Positions 54,023 to 64,000 of a stretch of DNA of 64,000 nt are shown here, in pieces; the first letter of the stretch is position 1; each line of letters opens with the position of its first letter. The DNA is taken from the NCBI RefSeq assembly GCF_963678635.1, contig NC_087069.1, positions 39,209,076 through 39,273,075 of the forward strand, written 5' to 3'. The DNA is from Symsagittifera roscoffensis. Its lineage: Eukaryota; Xenacoelomorpha; Acoela; Convolutidae. The position numbers were made by a program, and so were the translations under genes. The notes beneath the pieces were generated by a model. It searched no databases and was not told the origin of the DNA. It worked only from the letters and a program-made list of their open reading frames with translations.

Positions 54023-54450
54023 TTTTGCAATGGCTATTATCTAATTCCGAACACATTTGCTCTTCATGTACGACCTTTTAAAATTAGTGGTTCATGCATA
54101 AAACCTTTTTTTCTCGGTGGTTAGAGTAAAGATATTAAAGCTCGGGGTAAATAATTGTCATTTTTGTTCTTCTACCCTCATTTTTGCTCCCCCCCCCCCC
54201 TACCTCACATAAGCATCAATTTTATGGTGTAACGAGGGGTTTTACAAGGTTAAATATGAGGACCAAATATGGTTGTCATAGCCTACTTAGTTCGCATGCC
54301 AACTTTTGTGACAATCGGTCAACTTAACAAAGTTTCACTTGTAAGATTTTGCAGATGGGGGAAATGGAAAAAGAGCTGCAATTTTTTTCTTTTTCAGGTT
54401 CGAAATTGACCATCTTACCTGCCACTTTAAGTCCCATTTCGATAAGTTTC
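54023..54450 (+). repeat. Segmental duplication, copy 2
   Basis: Second copy of the 425-bp unit at 52977-53401, lying 1046 bp downstream. The two copies differ in their flanks from TTTTGCAATGG on the left and CGATAAGTTTC on the right. Confidence 0.88.
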
Positions 54451-57400
54451 TAAAAGATACAATAGCTATGATATATAAGCGGAGTTTTGCTGTTTTTACT
54501 GATGATAGAGTTCGGCACGTGCTTTCTGCAACTTAGTTCAGAGGAAATAATAGTTTCGAGATAAGAATAGCTTGTGCTCATAAAGGCCAAATTGCATTGA
54601 AATCATATGTTGACTAGCGGGCAATTAATAGAACCCCCCAGCCAGTATTAGTAAAATTTACAACCAAATTTCGGTTTTCTTTTGGTTCTTTAACGTAATT
54701 TATTCCAATCATGGAAAGAGCCTTCTCACTGCAGGCATCTTAACGTAAGATTTTTCCAAAGTGGCGCGTTTTCAAAGAATTTTCAAGATTCTGACGACAT
54801 TTTTTGTAGGCTGACCGAATTGATGTTCCGAGCTCTTCCAAAACTATAAAGTTCCAATGAATCTACAATTTCATTTTTCTGTTTTTCATAATTTAATTTT
54901 TTCAATCATATTGGAAAGTGGAAAAAAACATAAATACATTATCAATTTTTGTACCTCTTTTTAAATATCTGGATGAGTTTTGTCTGAAATATTTGATTAG
55001 TATTGTTTTGTTGGTTTGGTTTGATTTTTGCTTTTTGGTTATTTGTTCAAAATTTTTGATTAAACAGTTTCGGCTCTGCCTTTCCCCCACCTTTTATTTT
55101 TCTTTTTTAAAATTGTTTTTTACATATTATTATAGCTAAATGAGTGACGATTAAAATATGAAGAACAAATCTGTTCTTAATTGTTAGTTTGTCACCATGC
55201 CAAGTTTCAATGCATTGTTGTAACAACGTTAAAATAGTTTTAACAAATGAAATTAAAGGTGGAAGGGGACGTGTTAAATAACCACAGTTTCAATTCTACT
55301 TAAAATTGAGATTAATATGCCATGATCAGGTGGCAATTATCAGATCGATGTTTTTCAAATTATGTAGTTTATTGTTTTCCACGTAAAGAACACTTTTTCT
55401 GCATAAACAACTTTGCTGACAGAGTTCGCCTGTGAGATGTAACGTGGTTCATACTAATATCAAATTCTAAGAAAGTTTGTGCACATTTAGCTTTGAGTTA
55501 ACACCCATGCTTGGCTCATTTAAAGGTTCTGGGCTCGATTCCGGACAGGATTCTATTTTTCTGAAAATTTGACTAATAATTGACTAATGAAATTTGACTG
55601 ATCGAAAAATTTATTTTTCTGGCTACCGTTTTGCTATCTATTTCATCGGCTTACTTTCCAAAGTAAGTCAATAAAATAAACTTTTTGGCTTAAGCAATTT
55701 TTTTTGAAATTCTTTTCATTTAATTCTTGCAAATTATAAAATTGCCGGCTATGATTTTGTTTATAATTGCCTCCTATTGTTTCGCCTAAAAGCTTTCTTC
55801 TGCTATCGTTTTCGATGCTCGACAAAGGACGTTTGATAGGCGAAAACGTTTTTTTTTGTGTCTGAGCTGCCAGATTAATATTTTTTTTTCACTGCTAGTT
55901 TAACACTAATAACTGTGTTTTTGGGCATTTTGTTTTTTCATGTTGTGAACTTCACTCGAGAGAAACGAATGAAGTTGATGGTTGATATTGTTTGTTTCAT
56001 TTTCGTTCGTCTTTGTTTCTTTCGACTAGCTTCTGTGCTTTTTTTGTACTGCAAATGGCATGAAGCTCGTTTTTAAAAGCTTTGTTGTTTGATTTTGTTG
56101 TGGTTTTCATGAGGAAAGTATCAATTTTTTATTGACGCTCACTTTAAGTTTATTCTCTGGTTTTTTTTTTCCGGTTTACATTCCAATTCATTTTGCAAAT
56201 TGAAATTACGAGGGGCTCTAAAACAGCAAAATGAGAGTGGCGAAAAAGTAAAGCTTGTTTTTTTCCAATTGTTTGTACCGTTGTTGCTTTTTTCATTGGA
56301 ATGGGTAAACAAGTCGGAAACTAGACTCTTTTTTGTCTTAACATAACCTTTCTTCCAGCTGACAATTGTCATTGCTTTTGCTTTTTCTACTTATGAACTT
56401 TTTGTTGCATACTTTTTTCTGAGTAGGTTTGTTTCAAAATCCATTATGTTTGAAGTTCGTTTTTCGTGTTGGTTCTAAATTTGCCAAAAGGGTTGTTTTT
56501 GTTCTTAAATGTTGAGTAATCTGTTCGGTACGAACAGATTTTTTTCAGTCATTGGAAGACATAAAATGAAATACACGTACCGAACACTCGAGCTTCTAAA
56601 TTCTTTGTTTTGAAGTTTTTGTATTATGTAACTGCTCGGAGTTTTTTTGGCTTAAGTAATTAAGATTTGTTGGTTTTCTTTCAGCATATTATTGTTTTCA
56701 TGTTTTTATGTTTTTTTTCAGCTTATTAGATTTCATATCATTTTTCTGTCAGTAATTCCCGTTTGAAAAGCTTAGCGGTTCTTGTACTAATTGCTGGGCC
56801 TTACTGTCGAGTTTTCAAAATCCCTTTATAATTAGAATTTTGAAGGCTTTAACAGCAGCAAGTGCTTTTGACTTAACTACCGAAATTGTTTTAATTTCAG
56901 TAGTCAGTATTTTAAGAATTTTTTTCAGGTGAATAGTTTTCGTCAAATCGTTTTGCTCCGAATTTTAATGAAGCAAGGAAAGGAGCCTTTCGAAAACATC
57001 TGAAAAAAGCCGAATTTTTTCTAGATATGCTTGATGAAATGATTCAATAAGTTACCCAAGTACGGTTCTACAGTTCATAGGCTTCTTTATTAAAATAAGT
57101 TATGAATTGTTATTGTTATTGCTATGTTATTGCTATAAGAATTGTTTTTCTTAAAACCTGTTTTATCTAGATTTTTGCAGTGTAGCGGCTTTTGTTCCGA
57201 CCTTTAAAAGTGTAGAGGAACTTTCTCTTCGGTTGCGTTTCTCTTTTTCGACGCAAAACCAACTACTTCAAAGAAGAATCAGAATGGGTTGACTAATATA
57301 TCATATAAATGCCCTTTCAGTCGTGATTCAAGCAACAGTAAGATTTTTCAGTGTCGAGAAAAACTGGTTAGAAATTTTGTCTAATTTCGAGCAAATAAAG

Positions 57401-57809
57401 CGAGCGACCAGGCTTATTATAGAGAAGACATTCATTTTAACCGCAAAAGCTGAGTTTTACTCCAGTCATTTTAGTGTTTGAATTTTGTTTCTACGTCGTC
57501 CTCGGAATGAAAATATTTTTAAAGTAAGTCGAAAAAAAAGCTGCAGAATTTTTAAATTGTTTCAATTTTTATGTTTATTCTTCATTTTTTGAAGAAAGCT
57601 GTTGTCTTATGTGTCTAATTTACGTTGACTTTCGAAATTTTGTTGAGATCCCCTCATCACACCACGGACAACAAACGAATTAATTTGAATGTTTTCATGG
57701 TGGCAGTATTGCACGGCAACCGGCAATTCTTGTTTCACATAAGCTATTTTGTTTTGAACAAGGGCATGTTTTTGTTTTGTAAGTACTGCAAAGCTCCTCG
57801 TCTATTTGT

Positions 57810-58245
57810 TCTTGTTTATGCTCGTTTGTTTGTTGAAGAAGAGTTTCTTCCAGTGATGTATATATTTGGAGGTTCAAACGGAACTCTGTCGAAAGCAAAG
57901 GGCTAAAAATAAACAAGAGCAATACGTTTTTTTAGCCCTTTGCTTTCGACAGAGTTCCGTTTGAACCCCCAAATATTTACATCACTGGAAGAAACTCTTC
58001 TTCAATAAATAAACGAACATAAACAAGAAGTTCTTGTTTATGTTCGACAGAGTTCTTGTTTATGTTCGACAGAGTTCTTGTGTATGTTCGTTTGTTTGTT
58101 GAAGAAGAGTTTCTTCCAGTGATGTATATATTTGGTGGTTCAAACGGAACTCTGTCGAAAGCAAAGGGCTAAAAATAAACAAGAGCAATACGTTTTTTTT
58201 AGCCCTTTGCTTTTGACAGAGTTCCGTTTGTTCTTGTTTATGTTC
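57810..58245. repeat. Complex foldback element
   Basis: An arm of about 97 bp (57810-57907) is followed by its near-exact complement (57932-58028), then a second copy of the arm (58072-58176) and a partial complement (58200-58245). Short tandem units GTTCTTGTTTATGTTCGACA separate them. All open frames within are repeat artefacts. Confidence 0.85.
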
Positions 58246-58407
58246 GTTTGTAATTTCCCATATTTCTAATTTCCCATATTTGTAATTTTGCATCGACGTC
58301 TAAATTCGTTTTTATTGGTCACGTCTAATTTGCTTTTCGTCTATTTTCCTAGGCCCCATATATTTAGCTATTATTAATGGAAAAGTCATTTCTGATGTTA
58401 ATTATAG

Positions 58408-58585
58408 GTGTGACTACAAAACTTTCCTTCTTTGTTGGAGATGCAGCGGGTCGTCCGGCCAACCCCATGACAGGAAAAGCGAAGGACTTCAAGTGTACTG
58501 ACAGATTATTTGCCATAAATGCCGGACTCACTTTCTACACACCCGAAGAGTTCTTTCTATCTGCTAAACGAGACGACCAATTCAA
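58408..58585 (+). CDS. PNKP: PNKP exon 4: phosphatase domain end
   Basis: Following ATTATAG the frame reads [17 protein letters not shown] without its first partial codon; FVGDAAGRP is the HAD motif IV of PNKP (acidic Mg2+ ligand). ADDITIONAL conserved parts are [14 protein letters not shown] and TPEEFF. The exon ends TTCAA|GCAAGT, a GC-type donor, leaving two bases that pair with the one base starting 58880. The competing GT (CAA|GTGACC) is out of phase. Firmly PNKP. Confidence 0.95.
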
Positions 58586-58879
58586 GCAAGTGACCCCAAT
58601 CTCTTCTATTTTAAAGCGTATAGTTGTTTTCTTATTATGGACTGTTGCATAAATTAAACTAATTTAAGTTATAAGTTTTGAAGTTTTGAGCGTCTTTATG
58701 AAGTTGCCTTGGTGGTTTTTTTTCCTATTTCACGCTGAAATTTCATATCTAAAATTTTTTGATCAGTGGATTATCAAAAATTAAATTGTGGTGATGCCCG
58801 AACGATTAATGCTAATTACATTTGCTATACGTCAAAACCGTGAAGTGCAAAATCAGACTGTAAATTGTTTTCTATTTAG
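58586..58879 (+). other. PNKP intron 4, GC-AG type
   Basis: 294 nt beginning GCAAGTGACC and ending TCTATTTAG. The GC donor has the otherwise perfect context expected for GC-AG introns, and only this choice keeps the PNKP frame. Confidence 0.85.
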
Positions 58880-59024
58880 TCTTCCAGAGTTCAATCCTCG
58901 TGTTTGTGTCGAGTCGGCTCCGACTGAACTACCCGAGAATTGTCTTCCGAGACATAAAAATGAAATTGTGCTACTAGTCGGCTATCCGGGGTCAGGAAAA
59001 TCCACTTTGTCGCAATTATTTGAG
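58880..59024 (+). CDS. PNKP: PNKP exon 5: start of the 5'-kinase domain
   Basis: A 145-nt exon whose first base completes an Asn codon, then LPEFNPRVCVESAPTELPEN, and the Walker A loop VGYPGSGKSTLSQLFE that binds ATP for 5'-hydroxyl phosphorylation. It ends GAG|GTAATA in phase 0. The remaining kinase exons (catalytic Asp, lid and DNA-binding parts) were not found before 64000 and should lie downstream. PNKP is therefore partial here. Confidence 0.94.
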
Positions 59025-59578
59025 GTAATAATTTTCAGTTTTGCTTTTTTGACGCCGGGTACTAGGTTTAAATTTGAGCTAATTTAATAATCGGAGTAGT
59101 CCTTTTGAGATACTTTTCAGAGGTCGAAGGGTTTATCTCATACAATCACGGGTCAAATAGGTCGCTAGTTTCCGTTCTCAACCGAGGCATTTGAACGAAA
59201 TTTTATTAAAGATAAAATTGTATAAATATGATTGAAAAAATTCATCTCTTATTGTGTTTTTTGTCAAATTTTATAAAATTTAGTTTAAAAAATCCTCGAA
59301 CATAGCAATGTTTTCGAATGCGACTAACTAGAGTTGTCAGATTTGAATCTCTAAATGCTCAATTTTTGGAGGTCCAGTTAATGACTTTTAAAGGGAATCA
59401 GATGTCATTAGTCTTAGCGACCATCTTTAGTTCAGGGTTGCAGAGAAGTGATTGCCTGTAGTACCAATACTGGTTTGGGATAGTTAATTCCGAGAGCTTT
59501 GAAGCAAATTTATAGGATGGGAGTTAACATGGTTGAGAGAAGATGAATTAATATTTGCGTATAGAACTGCTGGTACTC

Positions 59579-59755
59579 ATTTAGAAATATGGTCCCGTTA
59601 AAAAACCTCGTTTAGAAGTATGGTCCTGTTAAAACCTCGTTAGAAGTATGGCCCCGTTTAAAACCTCGTTTAGAAAAAATGTCCCGTTAAAAATCTCGCT
59701 TAGAAGTATGGCCCCGTTAAAAACCTCGCATAGAAGTAAGGTCCCGTAAAAACTA
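59579..59755 (+). repeat. Minisatellite, about 33-bp unit, six copies
   Basis: Units resemble TTTAGAAGTATGGTCCCGTT then AAAAACCTCG, with substitutions and small indels; the last copy decays. Confidence 0.9.
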
Positions 59756-60053
59756 CCAATGGTCCTGTATAAAAGTCAGAAAAAGTTTAATAAGGGAACT
59801 TCCCAAGTTTTGCCAGTGAGTTGATGTTTTTGATAGTTCCATTTTTGAAGAAAATTATATTTGCAAATCTAACGAAGAGGACGTTAACAATTTATCCGTT
59901 TGTTTTCATCCATTTGAAGTACTTCAATTATATTTCATGTGGTGTAGCGGTACTCTCGAAAATGGCAGGACCATACTTCTGAACGAGTACCAAAATGCTT
60001 AAAAAGGAAATAGTCGTGTAATTATCTCACATATTTATATTATAGTTTTTTGT

Positions 60054-60225
60054 CCGTGTGTTTGTAATTGTGTGTGTGTGTGTGTTTGTGTGGCCGTATG
60101 TGTTTGTGTGTGTTTGTTCTTGTGTGTGTGGGTTGGTGCGTGTGAGTGTGTGTTTGTGTGTCCTAATTATATGTGTGTCTCAGTGTTTGTGTTCGCGTGT
60201 ATGTGTGTTTGTGTTTTGTATTCGT
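60054..60225 (+). repeat. (TG)n-rich simple repeat
   Basis: Interrupted GT/TTGTG tract over about 170 bp. Open frames rich in Val/Cys across it are artefacts. Confidence 0.95.
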
Positions 60226-60419
60226 GGGGATGGATTAGTTTGTTACTCTGCTCCTAAACGACTAAAAACTTTGCGCTCTTTTTCTACAAGATGGTTTTTT
60301 AAACACGTTATTGTCTGCTGGCGAATTTAAATTGTTTTGAAATAAGGGCCCTAACAATCACTGTTTTTGAAACTTTCTGAAGCACTAATTTGAAGATAGT
60401 TGATATGCTTCAAATTTTT

Positions 60420-60505
60420 TTAGCACATGTTTTTGTGTAAACATAGATTACTTTAGCATATGTTTTTGTGTAAACATTTCTAGCACATGTTTTGGTGTTA
60501 ACATG
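60420..60505 (+). repeat. Short tandem repeat around TAGCACATGTTTTTGTGTAA
   Basis: Three copies at about 60420, 60453 and 60481 of TAGCA(C/T)ATGTTTT(T/G)GTGT(A/T)AACAT. Confidence 0.85.
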
Positions 60506-61902
60506 GGTTCCTTTTTGAATTTGCTTCCTCATTGAATTATCAAACCAAATATCATGAAAAGTTATCAAGTATCAGTCTGATTTTTTATGCTTAGTTTGTA
60601 GAACTTTAAGTGTCTTTAACAATAAAGCTTTTCCAACCTTAATTACACCTGCGAGTTTTAGCGAGCGTAGTGTAATAGCACTACTTTTGTTTTTCCCAAC
60701 CTAATTATTGGCCCTGCTTTCACAAATATTGGTCCTATTTTTGGGGCACATTCATTTTTGATTTATCAAGTTAACCGAAAAACGCTATTTGTTTTAAACA
60801 ACGGTACTATAATAAAAACTCAATTTCAGAATTTTTCGAGTCAAAATATCTCGCAATTTTTCTTTTGAAATGCCTAATTTGTTTATAGTTTGGCTCCGAG
60901 CTTTTCATTTTATTACATTTGAAGTTACCGTGGATGCAAAGCGCAGCTTTGCCTCTTTGTACATGTGTATATAGTCCCTGAACACTGGAATTTTACTATT
61001 ATTTTAGCTGATTAAGTCAAAAATTTCAATAAAGTTTTTGTGTTATCAATTTTTTGCTTCATTAAATTTAGCTGCCTATTGAGTCTTTTTTAGACTTATT
61101 AATTAATTGTGAAGCAAAAAGACTGCAAAACTTTGTAGTGATCGAGCTATGGCTGTTTCAATAACGGTTTCTATATTTTTCGTACGTTTTTTGCCCTTTT
61201 CTTTTTTACATAACGGTATAGAGTTGCTATGGGGGATGAAAACGAGAAATTACAATGCGTAGTTTTTGATATACAGAGGTTAAAGATATAAAAAGTTTTC
61301 ATTATAAAACATTTTTTTGTTTATTAATTACCTTTCTATCTATCTATCTATCTAACTAACTGTCTGGCTGATTTCATTGTTTTCAAAATATTTTTGATGC
61401 TCATTTCCTTAGTAAACAAGAAAATATTGTCCCAGTTTGCACCAGAAGTATTAGGTTCTCATTTTTTAGTCCTTTGATAGATTTGATTTTACATTTATCT
61501 AGAATTTTCCAAATTCGAATAAATACATTCTCAAGTTCAATTTAAAGTACTACAAAATATTTCTGATGATTATGTTTTCGCCTAATTTCTGGTAAATGTC
61601 TTTTAAAAGAGTCTTGTATGAAAATAAATTTTAGAATAGAAAACTTGATGGTGATGGAGCTCAGCCTTAAAGTGATAGAGGTTTTTACACTTGCGATACA
61701 CTTGTTATTACGAACCTTTTTTTTCTAACCTAACTCAGGCAGATAAAAGTTTTCATTAAAAAGTTCACTAATCTAACTCACGCAAATAAAACTGTACATT
61801 AAAAGTGTTCACTTATTCGGAAATTTCTATGTAGCATTGGAAATTGCATAGCATCTGTTCTCTGCTTAATTTGTGGCTAGTGTTTTGTACATATTAAGCT
61901 TC

Positions 61903-62085
61903 GACGACTGAGTGGTTAGTGTGTGAGTCTCTTAATCTTTAGGTCGCAGGTTTGAATCTCAGAGGTTTTCGAATTTTTTTTTTACTAATTCGAGGCATAT
62001 TTCTAATTTTTATTTTTGCACTTTATAGAGCTGCTTTTAGTCGTGCTTAAGCAAATGTTTGCGAAGCGAAGCTTCGCCTCTGTGT
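61903..62085 (+). repeat. tRNA-derived SINE copy
   Basis: Head GACTGAGTGGTTAGTGTGTG with box B GGTTTGAATCT, AT-rich body, tail TAGAGCTGCTTTTAGTCGTG to CTTCGCCTCTGTGT. Same architecture as 32010-32225 and better preserved. Confidence 0.7.
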
Positions 62086-62435
62086 TATTTTTTAGTTATA
62101 ATTATTTTGTTCTTTTGATTTGACAGTGTATTTTTGATTTCTTTTAAATCATCAAACATCTCATATTCTTCGAAATATTATGCAAATGGTGTCGAAATTC
62201 TAATATCATAGGAGTCAGTTATGCGCGATGAAAGCCCCAGTTAACAGGGTGTGAACTTTTAGAATGCCATTCCAATTGTATAACCGTCCTCAACGCCGAG
62301 GGATCGCCATTTGGATCTTGTGCCTCTGATGCAAATGTTGGTTGCTCTTAGTATAGCGAATGAAATTCTACATCTCACCCAGCACATGACATGACTATAT
62401 GGGCGGTCCCATTTTGATGCCAGACCATCTGCTAG

Positions 62436-63335
62436 TCATTTGAGGAAAAATGTGAACTCCGGTGCCAAAACACCATCTATTGAAGTGACAAGTGGAGTGA
62501 AAGACATGTGCTTTTCTTCACAAGCCGGTCCATACTTTTTTTTCTTTTCAATCTCTGCAATTTTCAGTACATTCATGGGATTGCGGTTTTGGTAAGACGG
62601 AGCGTCAGTGTCTGTAACACGGATGTCGAACGACGCAGCCGACTGTCTATCCCAAACCCCACGAGCTGAAAGATCTGCAATTAGTGCCGGGGTTCCATTT
62701 TCTATATCTGGTTCTTTTACGACAGGTTCTCTTTTCACATCTTTCCACAAAATTGAAGCAAGATCGCCCACTGCGTCTCTTATTTCGTTGTGTCGTAGTG
62801 TTACCAGTCCGCCCTTCTTGCAAGAAAGTGCATGATGTAAGTCAAAATCTTGTTGACATCCATCGCATCTCGAGAAAGAACGTTTGAGTGGTTTTCTGTA
62901 CCTGACACATAGAGCGTCTCTGAACTCTGTGGCTGACAAATCAAAATTATCTTTCAACAAGGGCAGCGAAGTTAGCCACAAGGAACAGTTGTTGTCGATT
63001 ATTCTCCGGATCGCTCGTTTCTGATCTGCTGGTAAAACTGCAAGCAATTCATCGAGCTTATCTTTGTCCACAGCATTTTGGTTCTCCTCGTGATTTTTTC
63101 TTGCTTCTCTCATCTTTGTTTTGTGTAGATTTTGTTCGAAATCATCTTGGTGAAGGATCGAACTCACGAGACAGTCGGTTGCTTCACGTGAAGTGGAAAA
63201 TGCTAAATCGGCACCTTCTGTTGGATTTCGTACACCTAGTCCCCCTCTTTTGACAGGAAGTGAATACAAAACACGATCTGAGTGTGTGACACTAGAAGTT
63301 CCTAATAAGCTTGGCAAAAAATTTTCCTCCAGCAT
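62436..63335 (-). mobile_element. 5'-truncated non-LTR retrotransposon C-terminus with CCHC and endonuclease-like region
   Basis: A 299-codon frame on the - strand. Its start (LYSLPVKRGGLGVRNP) resembles the region following the reverse transcriptase thumb. Then comes a CCHC knuckle CDGCQQDFDLHHALSC (about residues 159-174), followed by KKGGLVTLRHNEIRD, and an Asp-rich core with IADLSARGVW and FDIRVTD that fits the D...D spacing of restriction-like endonucleases found C-terminal to RT in R2-type elements. The RT itself is missing, so the copy is 5' truncated and immobile. Such C-termini are frequent in aquatic invertebrate genomes. Start codon is arbitrary. Confidence 0.7.
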
Positions 63336-64000
63336 CTTCTCGACAGTTGATTTGACAGTTGCTTTTCATTAAATTACAGTAAAGAGTTGCAGTTGAGACT
63401 GAAAATGACGAATTGCCACTCCTCTTATTCTTCGAAGTATGATTAGATTCACATAGAGTAAAGACAAATGCTAACGTTTCAGTTTTTTCTTTCTTGGGTA
63501 TTTTAAGTAGATGAGTCCATTTCTTTGTCTTTTGCCTGTATTTGGTTAATTTCTGTCTATTGGTATGATGGCTCAATTTTGAATCACTTTAAAAAAGAGT
63601 TCCGTGTTCACGGCAATTGCTAACAATTTAGGCTCAACAATCATCTCAATTTACTTGCATCCGAAAAAGTTAGTAACGTTGGTTTTTCATGGATCTTAAT
63701 TGAAAGTGTAAATAAAGTACGGTAGTAAAAAAAAGATGCGGTAGTAAAAGATGTAATGAAAATGAGCTGTAAAGGAAATATTTAAAAAAATTGAATCCTG
63801 AGGCAGAAAACAGACTGCTTGATCCGTGTAGTTTGCAATTGTAGAGATTTTTGATTACTTGAACCGTTCAGAAGAGTGCGACTAAAACATGTAAATATGA
63901 GGCTGAATATTTTTTGATGTCTAAGATATCAACGTTTGTAATTAAGCAGAAGTATTGGGAAGCTGGAAATTTTCGTAGCATTTTGATCCTTAATTTGTTG
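63336..64000. other. Right window edge
   Basis: AT-rich sequence with no supported gene. The retrotransposon similarity stops near 63340, where an inverted-strand frame becomes interrupted. Confidence 0.5.

Larger units (their letters stand above)
41553..58407 (+). other. PNKP intron 3, 16.9 kb, repeat-rich
   Basis: A long intron holding hAT-like MITEs (47052-47392, 51575-51787), a (CT)n run at 44016-44047, a 305-bp tandem array (50171-51065), an inverted repeat (52363-52737), a segmental duplication (52977-53401 and 54023-54450), a foldback (57810-58245) and three minus-strand coding-like patches. A micro-exon of PNKP may be hidden here. Confidence 0.6.
59025..62435. other. PNKP intron sequence with simple repeats
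   Basis: No exon recognised. Holds a 33-bp minisatellite (59579-59755), a (GT)n-rich tract (60054-60225), a three-copy 33-bp repeat (60420-60505), a (CTAT)n run (61332-61358) and a SINE copy (61903-62085). Confidence 0.5.

Noticed and set aside
57625-58293. Small frames over the foldback
   Set aside because: They are translations of inverted-repeat arms.
60058-60330. Val/Cys-rich frames in the TG tract
   Set aside because: Simple-repeat artefact.
1-64000. CRISPR arrays, rRNA genes, bacterial operons
   Set aside because: None seen; the window is eukaryotic with spliced genes.

Overview
This is an AT-rich animal genomic window with long introns, GT-AG splice sites, many MITEs and tRNA-derived SINE-like repeats. 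There are two host genes on the + strand. The species cannot be fixed from sequence alone; a marine invertebrate, possibly a tunicate, is a guess.

Host gene 1 is syndecan. Five phase-compatible exons lie at 3450-3525, 4240-4428, 5895-5971, 6250-6421 and 28647-28813. The last one carries the transmembrane segment and the conserved cytoplasmic tail; the first exon(s) with the signal peptide lie upstream or were not recognised. Host gene 2 is PNKP (polynucleotide kinase 3'-phosphatase). Its FHA exon is at 37513-38266, phosphatase exons at 40768-41130, 41423-41552 and 58408-58585, and the start of the kinase domain (Walker A) at 58880-59024. The remaining kinase exons are not in the window.

The dominant accessory feature is an 18.9-kb LTR retroelement (7540-26477) inserted in sense inside the last syndecan intron. 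Its two 1011-bp LTRs look identical, so the insertion is young. Between them are: a 0.8-kb leader with a 60-bp direct repeat; a small basic ORF1; a 2500-codon Ty3/Gypsy-type gag-pol; two tiny overlapping membrane ORFs; a 377-codon open frame without ATG; a 724-codon secreted, envelope-like glycoprotein ORF with an in-frame stop followed by 147 open codons; a 599-codon ORF of unknown function that begins in an ATGA overlap; and an excellent 78-nt spliceosomal intron directly after that ORF's stop codon. The integrase keeps its HHCC zinc finger and GPY/F C-terminal module, but the whole DDE catalytic core between them is absent in frame. No target-site duplication is visible. The element is therefore either a recent trans-mobilised derivative or something that integrates in an unusual way. 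It is the best candidate here for a previously undescribed system.

The 17-kb PNKP intron 3 is full of repeats: two hAT-like MITEs with 8-bp target duplications, foldbacks, a 305-bp tandem array and a segmental duplication. It also holds three GC-rich, coding-looking patches on the - strand (about 43.7, 48.7 and 53.8 kb) that may be exons of a nested secreted-protein gene. The right end holds a 5'-truncated non-LTR retrotransposon C-terminus (62436-63335, - strand) with a CCHC knuckle and a probable restriction-like endonuclease.
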